Origin: Paludibacteraceae bacterium
Lineage (GTDB): Bacteria > Bacteroidota > Bacteroidia > Bacteroidales > Paludibacteraceae
Direction of reading: 5' to 3'
Assembly: GCA_017461505.1 (NCBI GenBank)
Contig: JAFTXV010000003.1
Location: forward strand, 53,013-117,012
Length of the DNA stretch: 64,000 nt
Of the stretch, positions 41,399 through 51,402 are shown one piece after another. Each line of letters opens with the position of its first letter. Positions within the stretch are counted from its first letter, which is position 1. The translations under genes and the position numbers were made by a program. Below the pieces are notes generated by a model. It made no database searches. It was not told the DNA's origin and was given only the letters and a program-made list of their open reading frames with translations.

Positions 41399-43388
41399 AA
41401 AGAATATGATATTGTACAAACGCCTCGATAGCCTCATATTCTGCCAAGCCGAGGTCAGAGTACATTTTCGCAGTATCGTGGTTGCGATCCTCAGCGCGTT
41501 GCCAGAACAGACGCTCATCATCACCAAGGAATGGAGCAGATTCCATTTGGCTTGCATGACGGAGAATTGCGTTACGTTTAGAGCGGAGCTCCTCTGGTGA
41601 CATAGGTACAGCCATCTCTACGAGATCCATCTCCCATTCCATCCATGCACCACGGTACATCCAGATGCGACAGTCTTTCAACCACTCGTCCCATGCAGCG
41701 GTGTGCTTGAGCTCATCGAGAGCAGCGAGCACAGCGTCAAGACATACGCGGTGAGTACCATGAGGGTCTGCGAGATCGCCAGCAGCGAAGATTTGTTGTG
41801 GTTTAACCTCTTCAAGGAGCGCTTTTACGATGTCCACATCGGCTTGAGAAAGAGGACCTTTCTTGATAGTACCAGTCTCGTAGAATGGCAAGTTGAGGAA
41901 GTGGATATTCTCGGTAGGGAGACCCATGTAGCGGCAAGCTGCGGTAGCCTCACCACGGCGAATAAGTGCCTTGAGGTTGAGAATCTCACGGGTGTCGTTG
42001 TCGCCCACCTTCTCGTTGTGGAAGAAGTTCATATATTCGTCGTACTTCTTCTCAATTACTTGATCTTCAGGAAGGTGCATGAGTTTGTAACCCTTCATGA
42101 AGTCCATGAAACGAACTACCTCCTCGTCGCATACAGCGATACAACCACTGGTCTCGTAAGCCACGTGCACATTGTGACCTTGGTTGATAAGGCGTTGGAA
42201 AGTACCACCCATAGAGATGACATCATCATCTGGGTGAGGAGAGAAGATTACGATATCTTTTGGGAATGGTTTAGCACGCTCAGGGCGGTTGGTGTCATCT
42301 GCATTTGGTTTGCCACCTGGCCATCCGGTGATGGTGTGTTGTAGGTCGTTGAATACCTTGATATTGCACTTGTATGCAGATTCAAATTTGGTAATAAGTT
42401 CGCTCAATCCGAAATCGTTATAGTCCTTATTGGTGAGTTTGAGGATTGGCTTTTTGGTTTGTTCGCAGAGCCATACCACAGCGCGGCGAACAAGTTGGTC
42501 GGTCCACTCGCAGTTGGTCACTTTCCAAGGATGATTGATGCGGGTGAGTTTGTTAGCTGCTTCCAAGTCGAGAACAAATGAAGCATTTTTATGCAGTTGC
42601 AAATATGAAGCAGGGCAAGCAGAAGATGCAACTTCTTCGATAGCTTGTTTCACGATGCTGGCCTTGTGTTGACCAAAGGCGAGGAGAATCACCTCTTTGG
42701 CTTGTAGAATGGTTTCGATACCTAGTGTGATGGCGCATGTGGGTACTTGCGCTACATTGCCAAACAACGACTTAACATCCACACGTGAGTTGTCATCCAT
42801 GATTACCAAACGAGTAGAAGAGTTTGGCTGTGTACCTGGCTCATTCATCGCGATATTGCCACATTGACCAATACCCAATACTTGAATATCAATGCCACCC
42901 GCCTCTGTGATAGCTTTCTCGTACTCTTCGCAGAATGCAAAAATGGTCTCTTTAGGCAGGTCACCAGGGAATGTATGTACGTTCTCTGGAAGAATATCGA
43001 TGTGATCAAGTAGCTGGCTTTGGATTTGTGCCATACTACCCATAGAAGAGTCTGCAAGTGGGTAGAATTCGTAAGAACCAAAAATAACCACGTTCTTGAA
43101 ACTAAGTCCCTCTTCTTTGTGCTTACGAACCAACTCTACAAACAAATCACGCATTGAGCGACCTGATGCCAATGATAAAACAGTCTTCTGACCATTAGCA
43201 TCACGGCGGTTGATCAATGTTGCGATACGTGTAGCCACTGCGGCAATTCCCTCTTGAGGGTTCTCAACAATAGTCGTGTTCACGTGCTCCATGCGAGTAA
43301 CGCGTGACTGCTCATATGCGTCCACAGGGCGATACAATTTCTCTTCAACTTTGCTCAGAGAAATCAACTGGCTAAGATTATTTCTCAT
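41397..43388 (-). CDS. NagB-like deaminase fused to PIG-L/LmbE deacetylase
   Basis: Start at 43388 (MRNNLSQLI), 663 residues. The N-terminal part (about 50-300) is a glucosamine-6-phosphate deaminase/isomerase domain (LSLASGRSMRDLFVELV, VLGIGQCGNIAMNEPGT). The C-terminal part (about 375-560) is a PIG-L-type zinc deacetylase with SPHPDDDVISMGG and the second metal site in DPHGTHR. The fusion could couple removal of an N-acetyl group with deamination of amino-sugar phosphates. It is divergent from the kinase and MurQ genes that would supply GlcNAc-6-P. Confidence 0.9.
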   Translation of the reverse strand: MRNNLSQLISLSKVEEKLYRPVDAYEQSRVTRMEHVNTTIVENPQEGIAAVATRIATLINRRDANGQKTVLSLASGRSMRDLFVELVRKHKEEGLSFKNVVIFGSYEFYPLADSSMGSMAQIQSQLLDHIDILPENVHTFPGDLPKETIFAFCEEYEKAITEAGGIDIQVLGIGQCGNIAMNEPGTQPNSSTRLVIMDDNSRVDVKSLFGNVAQVPTCAITLGIETILQAKEVILLAFGQHKASIVKQAIEEVASSACPASYLQLHKNASFVLDLEAANKLTRINHPWKVTNCEWTDQLVRRAVVWLCEQTKKPILKLTNKDYNDFGLSELITKFESAYKCNIKVFNDLQHTITGWPGGKPNADDTNRPERAKPFPKDIVIFSPHPDDDVISMGGTFQRLINQGHNVHVAYETSGCIAVCDEEVVRFMDFMKGYKLMHLPEDQVIEKKYDEYMNFFHNEKVGDNDTREILNLKALIRRGEATAACRYMGLPTENIHFLNLPFYETGTIKKGPLSQADVDIVKALLEEVKPQQIFAAGDLADPHGTHRVCLDAVLAALDELKHTAAWDEWLKDCRIWMYRGAWMEWEMDLVEMAVPMSPEELRSKRNAILRHASQMESAPFLGDDERLFWQRAEDRNHDTAKMYSDLGLAEYEAIEAFVQYHIL

Positions 43389-43458
43389 AATGTGTATATG
43401 TTTATTTTTATTATTGTCAGGCAAAGTACGCACACAATTATGCATGCTAATTCGACTG

Positions 43459-43490
43459 CAAAATTACATTATTTTATCAAATTATGCAAA
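43459..43490 (-). promoter_or_regulatory. Promoter of the NagB/PIG-L operon
   Basis: TTTG (43487-43490), 20-base spacer, TAATTTTG (43459-43466) on the minus strand. Confidence 0.8.
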
Positions 43491-43557
43491 CGGTTGCGAA
43501 AAAAAAGTTTTTTTTTTACTTTTTATATGTTTTACAACATAAATCGCATGATAACGC

Positions 43558-43588
43558 TTGCGCGCGTGAAAAAAAAATAGTACTTTTG
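43558..43588 (+). promoter_or_regulatory. Promoter of the kinase-murQ operon
   Basis: TTG (43558-43560), 20-base spacer, TACTTTTG (43581-43588), with an A9 tract just before the -7 box. Confidence 0.8.
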
Positions 43589-43648
43589 TAGGCTATTTTG
43601 TGTGTAACGGGTTTGAAAATATATGAAAATAACAAAAATAGAAACGAT

Positions 43649-44506
43649 ATGATTTTAATTGCAGATTCAGGATCAACCAAGACTCATTGGTGTTTAATGG
43701 CGGCAAATGGCCATTGCAGTGAGTATTTTACGGATGGTATTAATCCATTCCAACAAACATCTGATGCTATCAAGAATAGTGTAAGTAATCAGCTTTTACC
43801 TAAAATGGCAGGTGAGATGTGGGCTGGTAAGATTACTAATATTTATTTTTATGGCGCAGGTTGTACACCGGAGAAGACCCCTGTGGTAGAGTATGCGTTG
43901 GAAGGTATATTTAAGGATGCAAAGATTAATGTGTATTCTGATATGGTGGGTGCGGCCTGCGGTTTGCTTGGCGAGGAAACAGGCATCGCTTGCATTTTAG
44001 GTACTGGTGCTAATTCCTGCTTATGGAATGGCAAGGAGATAGAGAAAAATGTACCTGCGCTTGGTTTTATTTTGGGTGATGAAGGAAGTGGCGCTGTGTT
44101 GGGTAAGCGTCTCGTGGCTGATTTGCTGAAGAATCAATTGAATGATGAGTTGAAGGAGAAATTCTTGACTCAGTATAATATTACTGCTGCAGACATTATT
44201 GAAAATGTGTACCGCAAGCCTTTCCCTAATCGCTATTTAGCCTCTCTCAGTCGCTTCTGCGCTGAAAATATGGATAACCCATTGATTGCTCAACTCGTTT
44301 ACGATCACTTCGATTATTTTGTAAAGCGTATCTTGCCACAGTATCCCGCGCTTCCTGTTGGATTTATTGGTTCGATTGCGTACTACTATCAAGATGTGCT
44401 TAAACAAGTCTTGGCTGACAATGGATTCCAAGTTGGTAAGATTCTTCAAGATCCTATGGAGGGCTTGAAGGAGTATCATAAGAAAGATGTTGTTCCTACA
44501 ATGTAA
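43649..44506 (+). CDS. BadF/BadG-type sugar kinase, candidate MurNAc/GlcNAc kinase
   Basis: ASKHA-fold ATPase of 285 residues. The ATG at 43649 places the phosphate-1 motif at the N terminus (MILIADSGSTKTHWCL). Phosphate-2 is ACILGTGANSCLWNG, and GFILGDEGSGAVLGKRL follows. BadF-type kinases include human N-acetylglucosamine kinase and MurK of Tannerella forsythia. The murQ gene 84 bases downstream supports a MurNAc kinase that provides MurNAc-6-P. Known specificity varies, so GlcNAc is also possible. Confidence 0.85.
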   Translation: MILIADSGSTKTHWCLMAANGHCSEYFTDGINPFQQTSDAIKNSVSNQLLPKMAGEMWAGKITNIYFYGAGCTPEKTPVVEYALEGIFKDAKINVYSDMVGAACGLLGEETGIACILGTGANSCLWNGKEIEKNVPALGFILGDEGSGAVLGKRLVADLLKNQLNDELKEKFLTQYNITAADIIENVYRKPFPNRYLASLSRFCAENMDNPLIAQLVYDHFDYFVKRILPQYPALPVGFIGSIAYYYQDVLKQVLADNGFQVGKILQDPMEGLKEYHKKDVVPTM

Positions 44507-44589
44507 TTGTGAATACCCTATCTCTTACGGGTTCTTGACGGGTTCATACTGAAGGATTACCGAGAGAGTAGCGAATAAAAATAAGAATT

Positions 44590-45408
44590 ATGGAATTCAA
44601 AAAAATTACAGAACAAAGTTCATTGCACGACAATCTTGACCAAAAATCTGTTGGTCAGTTACTTGTGGAAATGAATGAGGAAGATCAAAAGGTGGCTTTG
44701 GCTGTTAAGGAGTGTATTCCTCAGATAGAGAAACTCGTAGAAGGTATTGTAGAACGCATGAAGCAGGGCGGACGTATCTTCTATATGGGGGCAGGTACTA
44801 GCGGTCGTTTGGGTGTGTTGGATGCTAGCGAGATTCCTCCTACATTTGGTATGCCACCATCATTTGTGATTGGCTTGATTGCAGGTGGCGACCATGCTTT
44901 GCGTAACCCTGTAGAGAATGCAGAAGATGATCCAGAAAAGTCTTGGAAAGAATTGTTGGATCACAATATCACTACGCTTGATACGGTGGTAGGTATTGCT
45001 GCTTCAGGTACAACACCTTATGTAATAGGCGCGCTCGAGCGCGCACGCGAGTTTGGCTGCTTGACCGCTGCTGTTTCGTGTAATCCAGGTTCGCCTGTAG
45101 GCCAAGTGGCAGAGATTGCTATTGAGCCGTTGGTGGGACCTGAGTTTGTGACGGGCTCTACTCGCTTGAAATCGGGAACAGCGCAAAAACTGGTATGCAA
45201 TATGATTACCACGATTACCATGATAAAGATGGGGCGTGTGAAAGGGAATAAGATGGTAAATATGCAACTATCTAATAAGAAGTTAGTCGATCGTGGAACG
45301 CGTATGCTTGTTGATGAACTGGGACTAGAGTACGATAAAGCGAAAGATTTACTCTTATTGCATGGAAGTGTGAAGAAGGCAATGGATGCATATCGCGAAA
45401 AACAATAA
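44590..45408 (+). CDS. murQ: N-acetylmuramic acid 6-phosphate etherase
   Basis: Removes D-lactate from MurNAc-6-P to yield GlcNAc-6-P, the entry step of muramic acid catabolism. SIS-domain protein of 272 residues, close to the usual 270-300. Diagnostic segments are MGAGTSGRLGVLDASEIPPTF, IAGGDHALRNPVENAEDD with the catalytic Glu region, GIAASGTTPYVIGAL and TGSTRLKSGTAQKLV. It follows the kinase gene on the same strand and precedes the second SusCD locus. Confidence 0.96.
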   Translation: MEFKKITEQSSLHDNLDQKSVGQLLVEMNEEDQKVALAVKECIPQIEKLVEGIVERMKQGGRIFYMGAGTSGRLGVLDASEIPPTFGMPPSFVIGLIAGGDHALRNPVENAEDDPEKSWKELLDHNITTLDTVVGIAASGTTPYVIGALERAREFGCLTAAVSCNPGSPVGQVAEIAIEPLVGPEFVTGSTRLKSGTAQKLVCNMITTITMIKMGRVKGNKMVNMQLSNKKLVDRGTRMLVDELGLEYDKAKDLLLLHGSVKKAMDAYREKQ

Positions 45409-45421
45409 AAATGCTTTAAGG

Positions 45422-45453
45422 TTTGGTGATTTCGATATTTTTTTGTATCTTTG
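45422..45453 (+). promoter_or_regulatory. Promoter of the second SusC operon
   Basis: TTTG (45422-45425), 20-base spacer, TATCTTTG (45446-45453). It leaves a leader of about 45 nt, much shorter than for the first SusC gene. Confidence 0.82.
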
Positions 45454-45504
45454 TCGCCGAATAAATGTGATGATGAATCGAAATATTTCTAAATTCTAAT
45501 ATTT

Positions 45505-48500
45505 ATGAAGAAAATACTCTTTATTATGGCCTGTTTGCTGTTTTCAATTGCTGGAATGGCAAGTATAACAGTGACGGGTACTGTGATTTCAGCAGAAGAT
45601 GGATTGCCAGTGATTGGAGCGTCTGTCTTGGAGAAAGGTACATCAAATGGTACGATTACCGATTTTGATGGTATGTACGCACTAACAGTGGCTGATAACG
45701 CTGTTTTGGTGTTTAGTTATGTGGGTTTGACTTCGCAAGAACTGAAGGTTTCGGGCTCTGTGATGAATGTTACCCTTAAAGGTGATGCCATTGCGATGGA
45801 GGAAGTTGTGGTGACCGCGATGGGTGTGGTTCAAGAGAAAAAACGCTTGAACTTCGCTGTGCAAAATGTGGGTGCAGAAGGGCTTACCGAGGGCAAGTCG
45901 GCCAATGTCCTGAATTCGCTGCAAGGTAAGGTTGCTGGTGTGAATGTGACTACAGCGGGTGGTTCTCCTAACGCTGGTAGCCAGTTGATTATTCGTGGTG
46001 TGACCTCCATTTCTTCTACTCAGTCCAACGAACCTTTGGTGGTCTTGGATGGTATGCCTTTGACTGGTGGAGCGGGAGATATCAACCCTAATGATATTGA
46101 ATCAATCACAGTGCTCAAGGGTGCTGCTGCTTCTGCTTTGTATGGTCAGGAAGCTGCCAATGGTGTGTTGATGATTACGACTAAGAGTGGTACCTCTGGT
46201 AAGTTGACTGCTACAGTGAATGGCTCTTGGCAATTTGATACACCTGCCAATTTGCTGCAATTGCAGAATATGTATATGCCAGGTTCCAATGGTTTTTATC
46301 GTGAGCAAACTAAAAATGGTTGGGGTCCTGTCTTGGGCGAAGGTGTACAGACTTATAATAACGTACGCAATTATTTCAAAGACTTTGGTTTCTATCATAA
46401 GTATGATATTTCGCTCTCTGGAGGTACAGATAAATTCCAAAGTGTAGCTTCTATCTCATACTCCAATGCAGATGGTATTGTGGTGAATGACTACCGTCAA
46501 AAAGTAACTGCAATGCTCAAAGGCTCTTACTCGCCTAATAAATATATCACAATGAGTATGATGGCAAATATCATTCATAATAAATATCGTAGTGCGGGAG
46601 GTATTAGCTCTATCTATTCTTGGCCTATTAATGATGATATTCGTAACTATGAAACAGAGTCTGGTGATATTCGTTTCTTGTATTTTGCAGACGAGAAAGC
46701 TAATTCTCCATTCTCTCCTCTCTATGCTCGCTATCATGATCAAGGTGTGAATAAGAGTACTCGTACTCTGTTAACAGGTTTTGTTACTGTAAAACCGGTT
46801 AAGGGATTAGAGATTACTGCTCGATTGAGTATGGATCAAAATAACTATAACTACGATGGTTATTCAGTACCACGTTTCTCAGATACAAACTTGTCTGCAG
46901 AACCTAATATTACTGACCCTTATCTGACTCAAGAGCAATTGGATAAAATCGACAAATCTGCGTTGGGTTCCTATAGCAATAGCCAATCAGAAAGTCGCCT
47001 ATTGACTGGTAACTTGTTGGCTACCTATCATTTGGCGTTGCCTAAAGACTTTGCTTTGGACTTTATGCTTGGTGGTGAATTGAAGGATCGTAGCAGTTTA
47101 GGTACATCAGTATCTGGTAACGACTTTATTATTCCTGGTGTATATAGTGTGCAGAACTTGAAATATATCAATGGTACTGATGACGTAAGTGTTTCGCATA
47201 CTCAACGTCGCAATGCAGGTGTATATGGTGAGATTCGTGCAGATTATAAGGGCTTAGCTACTTTGTCATTTACTTCTCGTTGGGATTGGTCTTCAACGCT
47301 TAAGCAAGAGTTTTGCCCATATTGGTATCCTTCTGTTACAGCGGGTTTAATCTTTTCAGAGTTGATCCCTGGCTTGAACGAGACCAAAGACAATTGGTTT
47401 AGCTATGGTAAGTTGCGTGGTAACTTCGCTATGGTAGGTAAGGATGCTCCTGCGTATTTGATGGACCGTCGCTTCACCCAGTTTGCTACTTTGCCTGATG
47501 GTGGTTATAGTGTAAATGCAAGTGCATCGGTAGGTCACGATATTATTCCTGAGATTTCTAAGTCATGGGAGATTGGTATGGATCTTCGTTTCTTAGATAA
47601 TCGTTTGCGTTTGGATGCTGCGTACTACAGCCAAATTACTGAGAACCAAATCGTGACTGTGCGTGTGAGTCATGCTGCGGGCTATGTGCTCCAAACTCGC
47701 AATGAGGGTACTGTAAAGAACCATGGTCTTGAGTTTACATTGGATGGTGATATCGTTAAACGCAATGGATGGACCTGGACAGCTGGTCTCAATATTGGTC
47801 TCAACCGTGGTACAGTACTTAAATTGCCAGAGGGTATGGTGGAAATTCAAGGTACTCAATATGGTGACATTTTCCCAACAGCATACCTCAATGGAAGTAC
47901 AACGGCTATCTCTGGTAAAGATTATTTACGTACAGAAGAAGGTAAGATCATTTGCGATGAGAATGGTTACCCACAAATCAACCCTGCTAAAGGTGTGCTC
48001 ATTGGTAATCGTGAGCCACTCGTGATGGCAGGTTTGAATACTTCGCTGAAGTACAAAGGCTTGTCTATTGGCTTGCAATTTGACGGTCGTATAGGTGGTG
48101 ATGTGGTGAATGTGACAGCGCGTAGCCTATGGTCAAGCGGTATGCACCCTGCTATTCCACAATATCGTGGACGTCAAGTGGTATGGGATGGTGTGGTACA
48201 AGCAGGTACTGATGCTAATGGCAATCCAATCTATGAGCAAAATACCAAACCTATCGTATTGGATGCTACTACCATTTCTAACTACTATTATGGTGTATCG
48301 TCCAACTTCTTGGAGGATGGTTCATACATTCGCTTGCAATATGCTACTATTGCATATGATTTTGGTCATTTGCTGAAAAACGTGAAAGGAATTGAGAGCG
48401 TGCGTCTTTCATTTACAGGTACTAACTTGTTCTTGTTGACCAAGTACACGGGTGCAGATCCTCAAACCAATGCTAATACGAGTGGTGCTGGTACAGGTTC

Positions 48501-48570
48501 GGCTGGTATTGATAACTATGCTATTCCTAACACGCGTGGCTACAATATGGCAGTGCAAGTAACATTCTAA
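45505..48570 (+). CDS. SusC/RagA-family TonB-dependent transporter (second locus)
   Basis: 1021 residues: signal peptide, carboxypeptidase-regulatory-like domain (VTGTVISAEDGLPVIGASV), TonB-box region (MEEVVVTAMGVVQEKKRL), plug (LVVLDGMPLTG, SALYGQEAANGVLMI) and barrel. The N-terminal TSNGTITDFDGM is nearly identical to the first SusC (TSNGTVTDFDGM), but the rest differs. From the adjacent murQ, amidase, GHL10 and NAGPA genes I infer import of cell-wall-derived saccharides or muropeptides. Confidence 0.95.
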   Translation: MKKILFIMACLLFSIAGMASITVTGTVISAEDGLPVIGASVLEKGTSNGTITDFDGMYALTVADNAVLVFSYVGLTSQELKVSGSVMNVTLKGDAIAMEEVVVTAMGVVQEKKRLNFAVQNVGAEGLTEGKSANVLNSLQGKVAGVNVTTAGGSPNAGSQLIIRGVTSISSTQSNEPLVVLDGMPLTGGAGDINPNDIESITVLKGAAASALYGQEAANGVLMITTKSGTSGKLTATVNGSWQFDTPANLLQLQNMYMPGSNGFYREQTKNGWGPVLGEGVQTYNNVRNYFKDFGFYHKYDISLSGGTDKFQSVASISYSNADGIVVNDYRQKVTAMLKGSYSPNKYITMSMMANIIHNKYRSAGGISSIYSWPINDDIRNYETESGDIRFLYFADEKANSPFSPLYARYHDQGVNKSTRTLLTGFVTVKPVKGLEITARLSMDQNNYNYDGYSVPRFSDTNLSAEPNITDPYLTQEQLDKIDKSALGSYSNSQSESRLLTGNLLATYHLALPKDFALDFMLGGELKDRSSLGTSVSGNDFIIPGVYSVQNLKYINGTDDVSVSHTQRRNAGVYGEIRADYKGLATLSFTSRWDWSSTLKQEFCPYWYPSVTAGLIFSELIPGLNETKDNWFSYGKLRGNFAMVGKDAPAYLMDRRFTQFATLPDGGYSVNASASVGHDIIPEISKSWEIGMDLRFLDNRLRLDAAYYSQITENQIVTVRVSHAAGYVLQTRNEGTVKNHGLEFTLDGDIVKRNGWTWTAGLNIGLNRGTVLKLPEGMVEIQGTQYGDIFPTAYLNGSTTAISGKDYLRTEEGKIICDENGYPQINPAKGVLIGNREPLVMAGLNTSLKYKGLSIGLQFDGRIGGDVVNVTARSLWSSGMHPAIPQYRGRQVVWDGVVQAGTDANGNPIYEQNTKPIVLDATTISNYYYGVSSNFLEDGSYIRLQYATIAYDFGHLLKNVKGIESVRLSFTGTNLFLLTKYTGADPQTNANTSGAGTGSAGIDNYAIPNTRGYNMAVQVTF

Positions 48571-48608
48571 TAAACGAAACTTTAACTTTGATAAGAAAGA
48601 ATAAAGAT

Positions 48609-50486
48609 ATGAAAAGAATACTGTATATATTAAGTGTAGTGATTCTTACTACTATGCTTACAGGGTGCGAGGATTGGTTGGATGTAAATACCTCAAAAGA
48701 TGCGCCAGTAACTGTTGTATGCGAAGAGGTAATGCCATCCTTGTTGTATTTTGCAACACAGGGAGTGTATGACTTTACAGAGTATGCTACTTATCTTAGT
48801 CAGTGTCTGACTACAGGTGGTAAAGCCACTACATCCTCTTTGCCTTATAAGAATGGTTGGGGTGGTTTTATGAATATGAACCGTCACCCACAATGGCGTC
48901 GTCATTATTACGATGTAGGTGTAAATGCACAATATTTGATTGCCGATGCAGAGGCTAAAGGCGCTCGTAACTATATCTTGGTTACTCGTACATTGCTGCT
49001 TAATTCCTTGATGCTCACTACTGATTTGTTTGGTGATATGCCTTTATCAGAGGCATACAAGTCCAATAACCCTCCTTATGATTCTCAAGAGGAAGTGTAT
49101 GCATATATGGAGCAAGAGTTTAAGGATCTATTAGCGTTGTATGATGATGATGAGTGGATTAATTGTCCTACTAATACAGCGATGAACGAAAAGCGTGATC
49201 GTATGTATGCGGGTGACTTGCTCAAGTGGCGTGCATTTACCAAGGCGCTGTATTGCCGTTTACTAATACGTAAATTGCCTAACTGGGACAATACTCCTGA
49301 AACATGCCAGCAAATCATCAAGGCAGTTGACGATGTGCTTACGGATGGCAATTGGGCAGAACCTCTGTATAAGTTCTCTGGAGGTGTGGCTGAGCAAAAC
49401 TGCCCTTGGGGACCAAGTATGCCAAAGATGAACCTAGGTTGGGCGCAAGCGCGTGAAAACCTTTTGAACTCAGCTCTTCCTTCTACTTTCTTTGGTAGTA
49501 TCATGGGATTTTATCCAAAAGCGACCAAAACAGCAAACTCTGTAAAAGGTGAAGATGGAAAGGCTCTCAAATCAGGAACAATCTTTGCGTTGGATCCTCG
49601 TGCATCACGTATGATGCAGTATCGAGCAGATGGTGAGGGCACAAATTCTTTACGTATGTTGCGCAATAATATTGGTATGGATGTATCTATGAAGAATACC
49701 TATTTCCCTGATTTGTACTGCACAACGCTTAAAGATTCACTCAAGAATACCTATAAATCCAATCCTTATACTCGTGATGATGGATATATCGCATACATCA
49801 CCGAAGAGGAGTTGCTCTTTATCAAAGCTGAGGCACAGTATTGGTTGGGACAAAAAGCAGAAGCTTATAACACGACCAAACAAGCGATTGAACGTAGTTT
49901 CGAGCGCTATGCTGTACGTGGTAATATCGGAGAACTAGACAAGGATGGAGATATCAAGGTAGATGAAGAAGGACTTATTAACTTGTTCTATTCATTGCGT
50001 ATGCCAGCAGATAACTTTACCATTGCTACATTGATGCAACAAAAGTATGTGGCAATGTATCTCCAACCTGAGCAATGGACCGACGTACGTCGCTACAACT
50101 ATAGTAGTTCTACTAATGGTATCATGTATGATGGAGTACCTGTATATGTGGTGGAGAAAGTTTACGACCAAACGAAGGATGGTATGGTGAAACCAGATAA
50201 CTTTAGCCAAACATTTGCCTTGACACGTCCATATAATATCTATGAGCCAGAGTGGATGACATCAAAAGACTTGGGCAGCCAGTTTAAGTTCACTGCCAAT
50301 GCTTGGGTGAATCGAATTTCTGCTGACCCTGAGACAGAGGAGAAGTACAACAAGGGAGAACTCGAGCGTATTGGCGCATACAAGAATCCTAATTGGATGC
50401 GCAAGCGCATGGTATGGCAACGTAATATCAATTCTGGTTCTGCTATTACCTCTAAGGGTGAAGGAAACTGGGATGATTGGAATTAA
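48609..50486 (+). CDS. SusD-like surface lipoprotein (second locus)
   Basis: The ATG at 48609 gives MKRILYILSVVILTTMLTGC with a clear lipobox; the frame upstream is not needed. 625 residues, longer than classical SusD and closer to the SusD-like subgroup with an extended helical scaffold (RTLLLNSLMLTTDLFGDMPLSEAY, LLKWRAFTKALYCRLLIRK, EELLFIKAEAQYWLGQKAEAYN). The C-terminal ERIGAYKNPNWMRKRMVWQ replaces the usual SusD ending. Partner of the SusC gene just upstream. Confidence 0.9.
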   Translation: MKRILYILSVVILTTMLTGCEDWLDVNTSKDAPVTVVCEEVMPSLLYFATQGVYDFTEYATYLSQCLTTGGKATTSSLPYKNGWGGFMNMNRHPQWRRHYYDVGVNAQYLIADAEAKGARNYILVTRTLLLNSLMLTTDLFGDMPLSEAYKSNNPPYDSQEEVYAYMEQEFKDLLALYDDDEWINCPTNTAMNEKRDRMYAGDLLKWRAFTKALYCRLLIRKLPNWDNTPETCQQIIKAVDDVLTDGNWAEPLYKFSGGVAEQNCPWGPSMPKMNLGWAQARENLLNSALPSTFFGSIMGFYPKATKTANSVKGEDGKALKSGTIFALDPRASRMMQYRADGEGTNSLRMLRNNIGMDVSMKNTYFPDLYCTTLKDSLKNTYKSNPYTRDDGYIAYITEEELLFIKAEAQYWLGQKAEAYNTTKQAIERSFERYAVRGNIGELDKDGDIKVDEEGLINLFYSLRMPADNFTIATLMQQKYVAMYLQPEQWTDVRRYNYSSSTNGIMYDGVPVYVVEKVYDQTKDGMVKPDNFSQTFALTRPYNIYEPEWMTSKDLGSQFKFTANAWVNRISADPETEEKYNKGELERIGAYKNPNWMRKRMVWQRNINSGSAITSKGEGNWDDWN

Positions 50487-50527
50487 TGCATAAAATGTGT
50501 TGTAATTTATTAAGAACAGATTGAAAT

Positions 50528-51379
50528 ATGAAAACGATGAAATATATAGCAATACTAACCATGGCGTTAGGAGTATTGGTGGCTTGCGATAAACACGACA
50601 CATTGGATGACCAAGTGTTTATCGGAAATATGGCTCCACAAGTCTATTGGGAGGTGCCTAACACAACAGTGACTGCTGGTAGTGATGTGGCGTTTACGGC
50701 TCAATATTACACAACTGGTGAGCGTCCACTTTCGCATCTCGAAGTGTGGTACAATACGGTTGAGGTAGAAGATAAGCAAGTTTCTGCACCTTGGGTGACG
50801 AGTACTACTTACTCAGTAGTGTCATCCCAAACTAGCGAGCGTATCCCTATGACTTCAGCACAAGTCAAATATATGCACAATGAAGAGTGGTGGAACGAAA
50901 AGGAGCGTGCATATCAATTTGAGGCAGGATTCCCAACTTCACCTACCAAGAGTAAAGTAGAGTGGTCGAATACGGCATGGGATTCTACATTGGTAAAACG
51001 CTACTTTGGCGAGAACTTTATGCAACACTTCAAGGATAGTTTGGAAACCATACTAAAGACAGACGTAGATGCTTCTTATAAAGATTATAAGGCGCTATAT
51101 GTGGCAAAAGGTGGTGATGAGCGAGTGTTTGTAGAAGCATATACAGATTCTACCTTTAACGATAACACCCAAGAGTATGATAAGCACTTCAAAAATCACG
51201 AGTTGCCTGCTGCAATAGATTCATTATACAAGGCATGTACCTTCGGAGATTTGATTTTCAAAGGGGGTGACTATAGTATCTCGTATAAGAAGCAATTCAC
51301 ATTGAATGCTATTTTGCGTTGTTATGATGATGAGGGTACCTATGGCATCGCATTGTCAAAAGAGATTACATTGAACTAA
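50528..51379 (+). CDS. Lipoprotein of unknown function (SusE position)
   Basis: 283 residues; lipobox ALGVLVAC. The mature part opens with an Ig-like stretch (MAPQVYWEVPNTTVTAGSDVAFTAQYY) and is then rich in Trp and Tyr (NEEWWNEKERAYQFEAGF), followed by a charged helical region and a final beta segment. I do not recognise a named family. Position after SusD suggests a surface binding protein. A second in-frame ATG (50537) is an equally good start. Confidence 0.7.
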   Translation: MKTMKYIAILTMALGVLVACDKHDTLDDQVFIGNMAPQVYWEVPNTTVTAGSDVAFTAQYYTTGERPLSHLEVWYNTVEVEDKQVSAPWVTSTTYSVVSSQTSERIPMTSAQVKYMHNEEWWNEKERAYQFEAGFPTSPTKSKVEWSNTAWDSTLVKRYFGENFMQHFKDSLETILKTDVDASYKDYKALYVAKGGDERVFVEAYTDSTFNDNTQEYDKHFKNHELPAAIDSLYKACTFGDLIFKGGDYSISYKKQFTLNAILRCYDDEGTYGIALSKEITLN

Positions 51380-51402
51380 TGACCATTTAAATCATTGAAT
51401 AT

